NCBI GenBank assembly: GCA_045542415.1
Contig: JAZQKZ010000002.1
Span: 159,531 to 223,530 of the forward strand
From: UMGS1958 sp045542415
GTDB taxonomy: Bacteria > Bacillota > Clostridia > UBA1381
Direction: 5' to 3'
DNA: 64,000 nucleotides
The notes beneath the pieces were generated by a model, which saw nothing but the letters and a program-made list of their open reading frames with translations, had not been told where the DNA came from and did no database searches. Every line of letters begins with the position of its first letter. Position 1 is the first letter of the stretch. Positions 1-9,198 of the stretch are shown one piece after another. The position numbers and the translations under genes were made by a program.

Positions 1-283
1 TTATATGTATAACCAGTCTGATACATTTTTGCAACGCTCCATCAATATCCGGAGCAAGCATATCAAGCAATGCTACATCAGTATAACCAAGCTGACGTGC
101 CGCTCTTGCCGGAAATACCTTGTCTATATCCGGAGTAACCGTAAATATCATATCAATGATATCCTCACTCTTAAGCTCATTCGCTTCAACAACTGCCGAT
201 ATCATCTCTCTTGTTGCCTCAAGAATTTCCTCTAAATCATTGTTCTCTACCGTAGTAGCACCTCTTACCGCTCTTACTGCCAT
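1..283 (-). CDS. aroH: Chorismate mutase, AroH class (3' end cut by window edge)
   Basis: Catalyses chorismate to prephenate in phenylalanine and tyrosine synthesis. About 94 residues are visible from the ATG at 281-283; the rest lies before base 1 (AroH proteins are usually 115-127 aa). The N-terminus reads AVRAVRGATTVENN, the AroH hallmark carrying the first active-site Arg, followed by a TPDIDKVFPARAARQLG stretch and a GALQKCIRLVIHI stretch that match the AroH trimer fold. An AGGAGG ribosome binding site sits just upstream of the start. The gene is only 13 bp downstream of the HutP-family gene, so the two are probably cotranscribed. Confidence 0.93.
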   Translation of the reverse strand, partial: MAVRAVRGATTVENNDLEEILEATREMISAVVEANELKSEDIIDMIFTVTPDIDKVFPARAARQLGYTDVALLDMLAPDIDGALQKCIRLVIHI

Positions 284-296
284 TGTACCGTCCTCC

Positions 297-707
297 TTAT
301 ACTGCTCTGTGACCGAGACCTATAGCTATATCGTTAAGATTCAATAAACCTATGGCAAAATAGAGGCAAACGCTTATGTGAGAGCCCTGTCTTGCTATAC
401 CTATTTTTCCGCCGAGATTAAGTCCCGTACATCTGTCTATCATCTGACGCATTGCTTCGTGAGCCGCACCCGCAACAGCACCCTCCTCGGCGTGCGAATC
501 AGCGATAAGTCCCTCTCTTTTTGCTGCCACAACAGCCCTTTCAAGAATCTTCGCAACTGCACTGTTGAAGTCACTGCCGAAATCAACCGCCACACTCTTA
601 ATTCCCTGTGCAGCAAGTTCTTTTTTTAGCTCATTTTCACTTGCACGGTCGTTTGTCAATGCCATTTTAATTGCTGCTGCACATATTTCCTTACTACCTA
701 ACTCCAT
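297..707 (-). CDS. HutP-family RNA-binding/regulatory protein homologue
   Basis: 136 aa from the ATG at 705-707, which has an AGGAG site six bases upstream; a longer reading from 752 has no comparable site and adds 15 residues rich in Arg and Lys. The body (VAVDFGSDFNSAV, VVAAKREGLI, EEGAVAGAAHEAM, GGKIGIARQGSHISV, IAIGLGHRAV) resembles the HutP family. In Bacillus HutP is the histidine-activated, Mg-dependent antiterminator of the hut operon. No hut genes are visible here, so the target is unknown and histidine control should not be assumed. It sits between a flavoprotein and aroH, which could suggest an aromatic amino-acid role, but that is inference. Confidence 0.8.
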   Translation of the reverse strand: MELGSKEICAAAIKMALTNDRASENELKKELAAQGIKSVAVDFGSDFNSAVAKILERAVVAAKREGLIADSHAEEGAVAGAAHEAMRQMIDRCTGLNLGGKIGIARQGSHISVCLYFAIGLLNLNDIAIGLGHRAV

Positions 708-766
708 TGCTTTTCTCCTTATTTTTTTACCCGGAGCGAAACCGCTCCGCAACTGTTTTACTTATT

Positions 767-1984
767 TTAGTTACAGGCATTCATTCCTGCAAGATATCCG
801 GTCGAAAATGCCGCCTGAAGATTAAAGCCTCCGGTGTAACCGTCAATATCTATAACCTCACCTGCAAAATACAGGCCCTTTACTATTTTTGATTCCATTG
901 TGGATGGGTCAATTTCCGATACTTTTACACCGCCCGACGTAACAATAGCTTCCTCCACAGGTCTGAAGCCCTTTATTGTCAGCCTGAAATGCTTTAAGAC
1001 ATCAATCAGTGCCGCTCTTTCCTCTTTGGTGATTTCACACACTGCTTTATGCGGATCGATATTCGCCGTATCTATAATCAGCGGTATCAGTGCTTTTGGC
1101 AAAAGTGCATCCAGACTGTTTATCAGATGCTTTTTCCCTGCCTTTTCAAAATCACGCATAATTCTTGTTTTCAACTGTCCCTCATCCAATGCCGGCTTAA
1201 GATCAATTTCTACACGATACTTCTGCCCTCTTTTCAGATGTGAGGACATTGACAGCACTATAGGTCCGGATATACCAAAATGCGTGAACAGCATTTCACC
1301 GAAATCTTCATAATGCTTTTTACCCTTTTCATTAAGAGCCGTTATACGGACATTTTTGAGCGCAAGCCCCATAATATCACGCACAAAGGTCTCTTCCGTT
1401 TCAAGCGGAACAAGCGACGGCCTTATTTCCGTTACTGTATGTCCCGCCTGACGTGCAAATTCGTATCCGTCACCAGTAGAGCCTGTTGTCGGATATGATT
1501 TTCCGCCCGTGCAGATAATTACTCTGTCTGCACTTATATCTCCCTTTCGGGTATGCACACCTTTTATCGCGTTATTTTCAATTATAAGTCCCGTAACCCT
1601 TGAGGTTACAAGCTCAACGTTAGGCTTTAATGCATATTTTTTTAAAGCCTCAACAACATCCGCCGCCCTATCGCTGACCGGAAAAACTCTTCCGCCACGT
1701 TCAACCTTTGTTTTCGTACCGTGCGACTCAATAAGATTTATCACATCATCATTTGTGAATGTGTAAAGTGCACTGTATAAAAACTTAGGATTGGTCGGAT
1801 ACATTGTAATCATGTCCTCAATTTCTGCACTATTGGTTATATTACAGCGTCCCTTTCCGGTTATAAGAAGCTTTTTCCCTATCCTGTCATTACGCTCAAT
1901 AAGTATAACCTTTTCCGCCAACTCAGCCGCCTTGCCTGCCGCAATCAACCCTGCCGCACCTGCACCTATTACTATTACTTTCAT
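767..1984 (-). CDS. FAD/NAD(P)-dependent oxidoreductase, HI0933/BaiN family
   Basis: 405 aa cytoplasmic flavoprotein. The N-terminal dinucleotide-binding motif VIGAGAAGLIAAGKAAE is followed by the family motif IGKKLLITGKGRCNITN and a second glycine-rich strand ICTGGKSYPTTGSTGDGY. The C-terminus GLYFAGEVIDIDGYTGGFN is the conserved FAD-contacting segment. Homologues are annotated as BaiN-like or YhiN; the physiological substrate is unknown for most. The start at 1984 is chosen because it overlaps the upstream stop by ATGA and has GGAG five bases upstream; the alternative start 12 bases earlier lacks a site. It is translationally coupled to the peptide-binding lipoprotein gene. Confidence 0.9.
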   Translation of the reverse strand: MKVIVIGAGAAGLIAAGKAAELAEKVILIERNDRIGKKLLITGKGRCNITNSAEIEDMITMYPTNPKFLYSALYTFTNDDVINLIESHGTKTKVERGGRVFPVSDRAADVVEALKKYALKPNVELVTSRVTGLIIENNAIKGVHTRKGDISADRVIICTGGKSYPTTGSTGDGYEFARQAGHTVTEIRPSLVPLETEETFVRDIMGLALKNVRITALNEKGKKHYEDFGEMLFTHFGISGPIVLSMSSHLKRGQKYRVEIDLKPALDEGQLKTRIMRDFEKAGKKHLINSLDALLPKALIPLIIDTANIDPHKAVCEITKEERAALIDVLKHFRLTIKGFRPVEEAIVTSGGVKVSEIDPSTMESKIVKGLYFAGEVIDIDGYTGGFNLQAAFSTGYLAGMNACN

Positions 1985-3591
1985 TTTACTCTCCATGTAT
2001 AGCTGTATCTGTAATCTGCACTTACCGACGGTTCAATCACATTCTTGATTTTCGTACCTGCTATCACGCAGCCTTTTGAATAATACAACGGAACAAAGGG
2101 AGCATCATTTACAAGCTCCTGACCAAGCTGAATAAACAAGGCTTTTCTTTGCTCAATGTCCCTTGTCATGCCGCACTGGGTTATAATTGTATTTACCGCA
2201 GCACTCGAATACGAAAAACAGTTTCCGTTACCCGTAAGCGGTGTTACGTCACCGTTGGCATTTAACGTAACTTCACCTATAAATGCCTCATAATCGTGCG
2301 AATTAATTCTCGACAAATATATGTCATATGGCTGTTCCTCAAGCTCAACCGCCACACCGTAACGTTCCATATCAGCTTCTATATATTTTGCAATATCTAC
2401 CTGCTTCGCATTATCGCTGTTTACCAGCAGCTCTATTTTAAGCTTTTCCGTTATACCGTCTTTTTCCCTTGTGAAGCCACGCTCCTTACTCTGCCAGCCG
2501 TCAGCCTCAAATTCATCATAAGCATTTTCATATTCAATTCCGAAGCTTTTTGATATATCATAGTACAGATATGAGCCGGGATTTATAGGTACATCAACCG
2601 CCACCCCTCTTGAATACAGTAGCTTTGAGGCTATTGCATCCTTATCAATAAGATATGCCATACCTCTTCTTGTTGCCGCCCCTCCCAAAACAGAGGTCCC
2701 GGTATTAAAACCTATATAGCACATTTTATCCGTAACATAGTCATAGACCGTTAAATTTCCGACCGGCATACCGTTTTCTATTTCAACCGTACTGTCTGTC
2801 ATAAGGTCAAATTCACTTGCCTCAAACATCAGATGATATTTCTCCAGATCAGGTGCCACCGTTACATATACCGCATCAATCAACGGCCTACCGCCGTGAT
2901 ATATGTCATTTGCGATAAGCATATACTTATCTGTACTTACCTTTCCGTAAAATGAATACGGACCCGTTCCCATCGGTACTGTAGATGAGGTCATGGAGCT
3001 TTTATATTTCACAATGGGAAATGTCAGCAGTGACGTAAAATCAGGCACGCTTCTTCTTAAAACAAACCTTATTACACTTGCGTTTAATGCACGATAGTCT
3101 GCCACATCCGCCAACAGCGACGTATAGCTTGTGTTACCGTTTAAAATCTGTTTTACCGTATAAGCTACGTCATATGCGTCCAGAGAGTCGCCATCCTGCC
3201 ATTTAACCCCATCCTTGAGTGTTATTTCTATTGTTTTTCCGTCAGGACTGAGCCAATAATCGGCAGCAAGCACCGCCTCCGCACTGTGATCAGCCTTTAT
3301 TTCATACAACGGCTCATACACAAACTCCATAGCCTCTTTTACCGTAGGTGAGGCTGTCAGTAACGGATTCCATGTATCAACACCGGTAACTCCTACACTG
3401 ATTGTATTTGATATCTCAACGGTCTCTACACCGTTTTCTTCGACCACCTCTACCTGCGCGCTTTCCTCAGTATTCGCCAGACGCTCAAGTATCTTGTTGA
3501 TATTCTCACCCATACCGCCCTCAGACGTACACGAGGTGAGCATTACGACAGCAAGCAAGACACTTGCCGTCTTAGTAATTATTCTCTTCAT
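1981..3591 (-). CDS. ABC transporter substrate-binding lipoprotein, family 5 (peptide/nickel type)
   Basis: 536 aa. A lysine/arginine-rich start and hydrophobic stretch lead to a lipobox LTSC around residue 22, so the mature protein should be anchored in the membrane by a lipidated Cys. The domain after about residue 70 follows SBP_bac_5 order: WNPLLTASPTVKEAMEFVYE, LSPDGKTIEITLKDGVKWQDGD, and a C-terminal FVPLYYSKG segment. Family members deliver oligopeptides, dipeptides or nickel. No permease or ATPase genes are adjacent, so it is an orphan binding protein. Translation could begin at GTG 3600, but GGTGG spaced before ATG 3591 and the typical signal peptide favour 3591. Confidence 0.88.
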   Translation of the reverse strand: MKRIITKTASVLLAVVMLTSCTSEGGMGENINKILERLANTEESAQVEVVEENGVETVEISNTISVGVTGVDTWNPLLTASPTVKEAMEFVYEPLYEIKADHSAEAVLAADYWLSPDGKTIEITLKDGVKWQDGDSLDAYDVAYTVKQILNGNTSYTSLLADVADYRALNASVIRFVLRRSVPDFTSLLTFPIVKYKSSMTSSTVPMGTGPYSFYGKVSTDKYMLIANDIYHGGRPLIDAVYVTVAPDLEKYHLMFEASEFDLMTDSTVEIENGMPVGNLTVYDYVTDKMCYIGFNTGTSVLGGAATRRGMAYLIDKDAIASKLLYSRGVAVDVPINPGSYLYYDISKSFGIEYENAYDEFEADGWQSKERGFTREKDGITEKLKIELLVNSDNAKQVDIAKYIEADMERYGVAVELEEQPYDIYLSRINSHDYEAFIGEVTLNANGDVTPLTGNGNCFSYSSAAVNTIITQCGMTRDIEQRKALFIQLGQELVNDAPFVPLYYSKGCVIAGTKIKNVIEPSVSADYRYSYTWRVK

Positions 3592-3604
3592 CCAAACCAC
3601 CGTA

Positions 3605-4402
3605 TTACTTAATCAACTGCATAAATGCACACATATTTCCCCGTTTTCCGTTCGTTTTCCTATGCGAAAACAGCAAATCACTGTTGCAGTAGGTGCATAT
3701 TCCGCAGTCATCTATATTTACAACACCTGCTTCATTAAGCTGTTTCTTTATGGCCAACTGCATACTCACATGATATTTTCCGTCATACATGCTTACCGTA
3801 TCGCTGCCGAACTCATTTATAAAAATCTCCGCTACTTCATCGCCCACTTCAAAATGATCCGACTGAATTGACGGTCCTATTGCTGCAATGATATTCTCAG
3901 GCTTACTTCCGTATTCCGCTTTCATTTTCTCAACAACCCGAACCGATATACGCTTCACAGTACCTCGCCATCCGGAATGAGCAAGTGAAATGACTTTATT
4001 TACCGGGTCAAGAAAAAACACGGGCGTACAGTCTGCAAAGCTCGTAGCAAGTGCCACACCCTTTTCATCCGTAATAAGTGCATCCGCACTTTCATATGCG
4101 TTTTCTCTTATTATTCCGTTACCCTTGTCCTTTTCGCCCACACGCATCACAATATCCTCGTGAACCTGCTTGGACAGCACCGTATCACGGTAATCAATTC
4201 CCAACACACCGGTAATACGTCTATAGTTTTCAAAAACGTTTTCAGGAGAATCGTCACAATTCCATCTCAGATTCATCGATGCATAGCAACCGCTGCTTAC
4301 ACCTCCCGTACGGGTAGAGAAGCCAACTTTGACAAAACCCGTATCTGCAAGTGTTGTCGGGATGTAGTATTTAATTCCATTCTTTTCTTCAAGCCTGAAC
4401 AC
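3605..4402 (-). CDS. pgeF: Peptidoglycan editing factor PgeF (LACC1/YfiH, formerly polyphenol oxidase)
   Basis: 265 aa. GTG start at 4402 with GGGAGGG seven bases upstream. Family signatures are visible: FSTRTGGVSSGCYASMNL near the N-terminus, the metal-site region ADCTPVFFLDP and LAHSGWRGTVKRI, and the C-terminal CGICTYCN plus FSHRKTNGKRGNM. PgeF removes wrongly incorporated residues from UDP-MurNAc-peptide precursors in studied bacteria; LACC1 relatives act as purine nucleoside phosphorylase/deaminases. It lies between uvrC and the binding protein, with 25 bp to uvrC. Confidence 0.93.
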   Translation of the reverse strand: MFRLEEKNGIKYYIPTTLADTGFVKVGFSTRTGGVSSGCYASMNLRWNCDDSPENVFENYRRITGVLGIDYRDTVLSKQVHEDIVMRVGEKDKGNGIIRENAYESADALITDEKGVALATSFADCTPVFFLDPVNKVISLAHSGWRGTVKRISVRVVEKMKAEYGSKPENIIAAIGPSIQSDHFEVGDEVAEIFINEFGSDTVSMYDGKYHVSMQLAIKKQLNEAGVVNIDDCGICTYCNSDLLFSHRKTNGKRGNMCAFMQLIK

Positions 4403-4427
4403 AATTAACCCTCCCGATACTTATATT

Positions 4428-6296
4428 TTATTCGTTTCTTTTTCTGAACCATTCATAGACCGCCTCCGCTGCCTTTTGGTTCATTCCTTCCACCTCTGCC
4501 AGCTCACAGACCTCTGCTTCTTTTATTTTATCAACAGAACCGAATTTAGTCAATAGTTCTTTGCGTCTTTTTTCTCCAATTCCCGGAATTTCTTCCAATT
4601 CCGACCTAATTTGACCGTGCAGCTTTCTGTGATATTCTATCGCCGTATTATGAACCTCATCCTGAATATGGGTCAGTAGCTTGAACACTGCTCCGGTAGG
4701 ATTAAGCTCTACTTCTCCTGCCGCACCAACCAGTCCGCGTGTTCTGTGTCTGTTGTCCTTTACCATTCCAAAACACGGAATATGCACATCTATCATTTCA
4801 AAAAGCTCACATATGGTGTTAAGATGTCCCTTACCTCCGTCAAGAAGAATCAGATCCGGCATAGGCAAAAACGCTGCATCGTGACGGTTGAGCTTCCCCT
4901 GCTCAATCAGATATTCCTCCTCCTGACCGTGACGTATGCGTCTGTAGATCACCTCACGCATAGCCGCATAATCATCGGCACCGTCAAAAGACTTAATTTT
5001 AAAACGACGATACTTACGCTTTGCACTTTTGCCGTTCTCAAAAACAACCATCGCTCCGACATTGTCCGAGCCCTGAATATTTGAGATGTCATACGCCTCT
5101 ATACGTCTCGGAATTTCAGACAGCCCTGCCGCTTCCTTCAGCATCTCAAGAACTGTATTCTTTTCCTTTTCCTTAAGAACCTTAATCTTATGGTTATCAA
5201 GTGCCGTCTGTGCATTTTTATGAACCATATCCATCAGATGATGCTTTTCACCTCGTATGGGAGTAGAAATAATCACCTTTTTATTTCTGATTGATCTGAG
5301 CCAGTTTTCAATCGGTTCCTTATCCGTAATCTCATACTGCGTAAGGATTTGCGGCGGTATGTATTCCGCATCCTCATAAAACTGCTTAACAAAATCCGTA
5401 AGTATTTCCGCTTCAACGCTATTTTCCGTATTTCCTATCTTATAGCTCTCTCTGCCGATAATTTTTCCGCCTCGAACAAAAAACACCTCGCAAAACGCAA
5501 TCAGCTCACCCTTTGCGATAGCTATCACGTCATAATCCGACTGCTTATCCGCATTTATAACCTTTTGCTTTGCTTCAATTTCCTGTATCGCTCTTATTTT
5601 ATCCCTCAGCTGAGCCGCCTTTTCAAACTGCATATTTACAGACGCTTCTTTCATCTGAGCCGTCAGCTCCTTTATAAGACCGTCTGTTTTACCGTCAAGA
5701 AAACGGCATATATCAAAATATACCTGTCTGTATTCTTCCTTGCTTACCTTACCCGTACACGGTGCAAAGCAATTATTTATATGATGATTGAGACACGGTC
5801 GTCCCTTTCCTATATCATCAGGAAAACGCCTGTTACACTGCGGCGGCTTAAACAGACTGTGTATAATGTCTGTCGTATGCTTTATTGTACCCGGACCCAC
5901 ATACGGACCGTAATATTTCGCACCGTCCTTTTTCAGCTTCCGCACCGTCATCATTCTGGGATACGGTTCATTTATGGTTATCTTGATATACGGATAATGC
6001 TTGTCGTCCTTTAAAAGAATGTTATATTTGGGTTTATATTTCTTTATAAGATTACATTCAAGTGCAAGTGCTTCATTTTCAGTGTCCGTTACTATATACT
6101 CAAAATATGCTATATGTGCAACCATTGCCAACACCTTTGGCGTATGATTTGCACTTTTCTGAAAATACTGACGTACACGATTTTTTAATACCTTTGCCTT
6201 GCCTACATATATAACCTCGTTATTGCTGTTATGCATAAGATACACTCCGGGAGACGCCGGCAGATTTTTAAGTTCTGTTTCAAAATCAAATTCCAT
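4428..6296 (-). CDS. uvrC: Excinuclease ABC subunit C
   Basis: 622 aa, normal length. Makes the dual incision at UvrAB-bound DNA lesions. Domain order: GIY-YIG nuclease at about residues 12-95 (SPGVYLMHNSNNEVIYVGKA), a Cys-containing linker, the UvrB-interacting UVR helix pair around 200-235 (MQFEKAAQLRDKIRAI), the RNase H-like nuclease around 370-540 (EAYDISNIQG, LILLDGGKGHL), and C-terminal helix-hairpin-helix motifs (IPGIGEKRRKELLTKFG). GGGAGG precedes the ATG. No clear LexA box was seen in the short upstream gap. Confidence 0.98.
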   Translation of the reverse strand: MEFDFETELKNLPASPGVYLMHNSNNEVIYVGKAKVLKNRVRQYFQKSANHTPKVLAMVAHIAYFEYIVTDTENEALALECNLIKKYKPKYNILLKDDKHYPYIKITINEPYPRMMTVRKLKKDGAKYYGPYVGPGTIKHTTDIIHSLFKPPQCNRRFPDDIGKGRPCLNHHINNCFAPCTGKVSKEEYRQVYFDICRFLDGKTDGLIKELTAQMKEASVNMQFEKAAQLRDKIRAIQEIEAKQKVINADKQSDYDVIAIAKGELIAFCEVFFVRGGKIIGRESYKIGNTENSVEAEILTDFVKQFYEDAEYIPPQILTQYEITDKEPIENWLRSIRNKKVIISTPIRGEKHHLMDMVHKNAQTALDNHKIKVLKEKEKNTVLEMLKEAAGLSEIPRRIEAYDISNIQGSDNVGAMVVFENGKSAKRKYRRFKIKSFDGADDYAAMREVIYRRIRHGQEEEYLIEQGKLNRHDAAFLPMPDLILLDGGKGHLNTICELFEMIDVHIPCFGMVKDNRHRTRGLVGAAGEVELNPTGAVFKLLTHIQDEVHNTAIEYHRKLHGQIRSELEEIPGIGEKRRKELLTKFGSVDKIKEAEVCELAEVEGMNQKAAEAVYEWFRKRNE

Positions 6297-6355
6297 TACA
6301 ACCTCCCTGTTATCTCACCACAGCACCTGCGCAATACAAGCAAATGTCTTTATGT

Positions 6356-6405
6356 AAAAATAACTCTACATCAGCACAGCATACTGCCATACCCTGTAGA
6401 GTTAT
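6356..6405 (-). terminator. Rho-independent terminator after ptsH
   Basis: An 11-bp stem (6360-6370 with 6395-6405, ATAACTCTACA type) followed on the minus strand by a T run. It separates ptsH from uvrC. Confidence 0.7.
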
Positions 6406-6426
6406 CATTTCTTTTACTTATCAAAA

Positions 6427-6690
6427 TTATTCTGAGAAGTTTGACTCAATAAGTGCAACAAGAGTGCTTACTGCTTCCTCCTGGTCGCTGCCGTCTGCTA
6501 CGATGTTAATCTTTGTACCCTTTACAATACCTAATGATAACACACCTAAAAGACTCTTTGCATTTACTCTTCTCTCGTCCTTTTCTACCCAGATTGATGA
6601 CTTAAACTCATTTGCTCTCTGAATAAAGAAAGTAGCCGGTCTTGCATGTAAACCTACTGAATTCTGAACTGTGACTTCATTTGAAACCAT
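6427..6690 (-). CDS. ptsH: Phosphocarrier protein HPr
   Basis: 87 aa from ATG 6690, preceded by AAGGGGG. Cytoplasmic phosphocarrier of the PEP:sugar phosphotransferase system. His15 (GLHARPAT) is the PEP-dependent site phosphorylated by enzyme I; Ser46 (VNAKSLLGVLSLG) is the regulatory site of HPr kinase. Because His15 is kept, this is HPr and not the Crh paralogue. The matching kinase hprK is in the same window at 29.6-30.6 kb, so Ser46-based catabolite control is likely. The gene stands alone with its own terminator; no ptsI is next to it. Confidence 0.97.
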   Translation of the reverse strand: MVSNEVTVQNSVGLHARPATFFIQRANEFKSSIWVEKDERRVNAKSLLGVLSLGIVKGTKINIVADGSDQEEAVSTLVALIESNFSE

Positions 6691-6958
6691 AATAAGTGCC
6701 CCCTTGTGCATTCTTGAAAATTCATATTGTTTAGTATAACTATCCGTATTTAAGCTACCCCTTATGTATCTGAGGGGATACTGTTTACATATATTATAGT
6801 ACTTCAAAAACGCACTTTCGTCAATAGGTTTTCCCTAAAAAAATATTTTTTAGTTAGTTTTCCAAATTTAAAACTGTTTTATACTTCAAATTCGTTAAAT
6901 TCGTCTATTGCATTTTCGGGAATTTATATACATGTTCTAATACCGCATACAAATAAAA

Positions 6959-8044
6959 TTATTCAGATAATCCCTCGTTAAATTCTTCGTCAAGCTCAAC
7001 AACCGACTTAGCTCCGCCCATATTGAGCGCACTTCTGACCTGAGCCTCTACCATATCGGTAAATTCGGGATTTTCTACCATATATTTACGGACATTATCT
7101 CTTCCCTGTCCTATCTTTTCACCGTTATAGGAGAACCATGCTCCTGACTTCTTGATGATATCAAGATTAACCGCAACCTCGATTATATCACTTTCTCTTG
7201 AAATACCCTGACCGTAGAGAATATCAAACTCAGCCTCTCTGAACGGCGGAGCAACCTTGTTCTTTACAACCTTTACTCTTGTCTTATTACCAATAACCTC
7301 GGATCCATTCTTGATAGCCTCCTGACGTCTTACATCAAGACGAACCGATGCGAAAAACTTTAATGCTTTACCACCCGGTGTAGTTTCCGGATTTCCGTAC
7401 ATGACGCCAACCTTTTCACGAAGCTGATTGATAAAGATTACAACTGTACCCGACTTTGAAATTACACCTGTAAGCTTTCTCAAAGCCTGAGACATGAGTC
7501 GTGCAAGAAGACCTACATGTGCATCTCCCATCTCGCCCTCAATTTCAGCCTTTGGAACAAGCGCTGCTACCGAGTCGATAACAATTACATCAAGGGCACC
7601 GCTTCGTACAAGTGCTTCACAGATATCCAAGGCCTGCTCACCTGTATCCGGCTGTGCTACGATTAAGTTTTCAGTATCTACACCAAGCTTCTTTGCATAC
7701 ACCGGGTCAAGTGCATGCTCTGCATCAATAAATGCAGCCTCACCGCCCATCTTCTGAGCCTGTGCAACAATGTGCAATGCAACTGTTGTTTTACCCGACG
7801 ACTCCGGACCGTAGATTTCAATCACTCTGCCTCTGGGCATACCACCTACTCCCAAAGCCGTATCAAGATTGAGCGAACCCGTAGGAATCGCATCAACAGA
7901 TGCAACATGTGTATCTCCAAGCTTCATGATTGAGCCGGTTCCGTATTCCTTTTCTATAACCTCAAACACTGCGTTCAGTGCTTTTTTCTTTTCTTCATCA
8001 GTCTTTCTCTCTACTGCCGGCTTTGATGTTTCCTTCTTTGCCAT
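6959..8044 (-). CDS. recA: Recombinase RecA
   Basis: 361 aa. Forms ATP-dependent filaments on single-stranded DNA, drives strand exchange and triggers LexA self-cleavage. Walker A GPESSGKT, the YAKKLGVD and DVIVIDSVAALVP (Walker B) stretches, loop region GKALKFFASVRLDVRR and the acidic C-terminus are all present. ATG 8044 is chosen because AAAGGTGG lies about nine bases upstream; a GTG four codons earlier overlaps that site. The promoter and a LexA box lie upstream. recX is not adjacent. Confidence 0.99.
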   Translation of the reverse strand: MAKKETSKPAVERKTDEEKKKALNAVFEVIEKEYGTGSIMKLGDTHVASVDAIPTGSLNLDTALGVGGMPRGRVIEIYGPESSGKTTVALHIVAQAQKMGGEAAFIDAEHALDPVYAKKLGVDTENLIVAQPDTGEQALDICEALVRSGALDVIVIDSVAALVPKAEIEGEMGDAHVGLLARLMSQALRKLTGVISKSGTVVIFINQLREKVGVMYGNPETTPGGKALKFFASVRLDVRRQEAIKNGSEVIGNKTRVKVVKNKVAPPFREAEFDILYGQGISRESDIIEVAVNLDIIKKSGAWFSYNGEKIGQGRDNVRKYMVENPEFTDMVEAQVRSALNMGGAKSVVELDEEFNEGLSE

Positions 8045-8086
8045 TCCCTTTTCCACCTTTCATTTTTCGAACATATGATTACATAT

Positions 8087-8100
8087 CGAACATTCGTTCT
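8087..8100 (-). promoter_or_regulatory. LexA (SOS) box of recA
   Basis: GAAC-ATTC-GTTC, matching the Gram-positive LexA/DinR operator core GAAC-N4-GTTC, lies between the recA promoter and its start. A weaker half-matching GAACATATGATT at 8069-8080 could be a second site. Confidence 0.8.
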
Positions 8101-8113
8101 TTAATTTAAGTTT

Positions 8114-8142
8114 ATTATACACTACTGCTCGCAAAAAATCAA
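8114..8142 (-). promoter_or_regulatory. Sigma-A-type promoter of recA
   Basis: On the minus strand TTGATT (8137-8142), a 17-bp spacer and a perfect TATAAT (8114-8119). The LexA box is just downstream of the -10. Confidence 0.75.
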
Positions 8143-8215
8143 GTACTTTTTTTAATTTTTTTTAATTTTTTTCGCATACTTTGCTATCTGTACCTTTTTT
8201 AAGACACTAAATTGA

Positions 8216-8677
8216 TTATTCAACCATTTCAAGAGCTTTTTTTATTGCCCATTCACAGCTTTGCATACGAACGGAAGCCCGGTCACCATTAAAATGACAG
8301 CAGTTAACCTCTACATTGCCCTTCACACAAACACCAATACATACCGTTCCGACAGGCTTTTCCGGCGTTCCGCCGCCCGGACCCGCTATTCCCGTTATAC
8401 CGATTCCTACATCCGCACCTGTGTGACGGCATATACCGGTACACATTTCATATGCAGTTTCTACGCTTACTGCACCGAACTCTTCAAGTGTTGCTTCCTT
8501 TACATACAGCTCACGCATTTTAGCCTCGTTTGAATATGTTACAATACATTCATCTATCACCGCCGATGCTCCCGGAACATCCGTGAGCATAGCACTGAGC
8601 AGTCCGCCGGTACAGCTTTCTGCCGTAGATATGTGAAGCTTCTTTTCAATTAATGTTTCAATCAGTTTATTTTTCAT
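8216..8677 (-). CDS. pncC: Nicotinamide-nucleotide amidohydrolase (stand-alone CinA C-terminal domain)
   Basis: 153 aa, the length of the isolated CinA C-terminal domain. It deamidates nicotinamide mononucleotide to nicotinate mononucleotide in pyridine nucleotide salvage. Motifs: STAESCTGGLLSAMLTDVPG with the catalytic Ser, VTYSNEAK, and GITGIAGPGGGTPEKPVGTV. The N-terminal molybdopterin-binding half of full CinA is missing and is not nearby, so this is a genuine single-domain protein. Its ATG overlaps the stop of the YfcE gene (ATGA), so translation is coupled. It sits upstream of recA, an arrangement also known for cinA-recA, but recA has its own promoter. Confidence 0.92.
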   Translation of the reverse strand: MKNKLIETLIEKKLHISTAESCTGGLLSAMLTDVPGASAVIDECIVTYSNEAKMRELYVKEATLEEFGAVSVETAYEMCTGICRHTGADVGIGITGIAGPGGGTPEKPVGTVCIGVCVKGNVEVNCCHFNGDRASVRMQSCEWAIKKALEMVE

Positions 8678-9186
8678 AATACCCTCAATTCAAATTTCCC
8701 GTTTTCATAAATCATATAGCTATGGTCGCTTCCCTCTTTCGGAATCGACACCGAACCCGGATTCAGATACACAAAAGCACCCCTGTCCTCATTCGCCGGA
8801 ACATGTGTATGCCCGTTCATCAGATAATCCCCCTTGCTCAGCTTTGGCGGATTATCGGGATTTATATTATGTCCGTGCGTGATATAGAGCATTTTATTAT
8901 CAAGATATATAACAGCATAATCGGCAAGAATCGGAAAATCCAATACCATCTGATCCACCTCAGTATCACAGTTTCCTCTTACACACAGCAAATGCTCCTT
9001 TACGCCGTTTAAAATCTCTATCACTTCTTTTGGAGCATAGCCCTCAGGCAAATCGTTCCTCGGTCCGTGATAGAGCAAATCTCCCAACAGTACAAGCTTG
9101 TCCGGCTTTTCCTGCTCAAATTTTTCAATCAGCCTTTTCGCATACACGGCACTTCCATGTATATCAGACGCAAACATCAGCTTCAT
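8674..9186 (-). CDS. YfcE/MJ0936-type metallophosphodiesterase
   Basis: 170 aa. Calcineurin-like fold with all metal ligands visible: ASDIHGS (DxH), LLGDLLYHGPR (GDxx), VRGNCD (GNCD), THGHN and NGHTHVP (GHTH). Family members hydrolyse phosphodiesters in vitro; the natural substrate is unknown. ATG 9186 is preferred over TTG 9192 because AGGAGG is seven bases upstream of it. Confidence 0.88.
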   Translation of the reverse strand: MKLMFASDIHGSAVYAKRLIEKFEQEKPDKLVLLGDLLYHGPRNDLPEGYAPKEVIEILNGVKEHLLCVRGNCDTEVDQMVLDFPILADYAVIYLDNKMLYITHGHNINPDNPPKLSKGDYLMNGHTHVPANEDRGAFVYLNPGSVSIPKEGSDHSYMIYENGKFELRVL

Positions 9187-9198
9187 TTTCAAGCCTCC

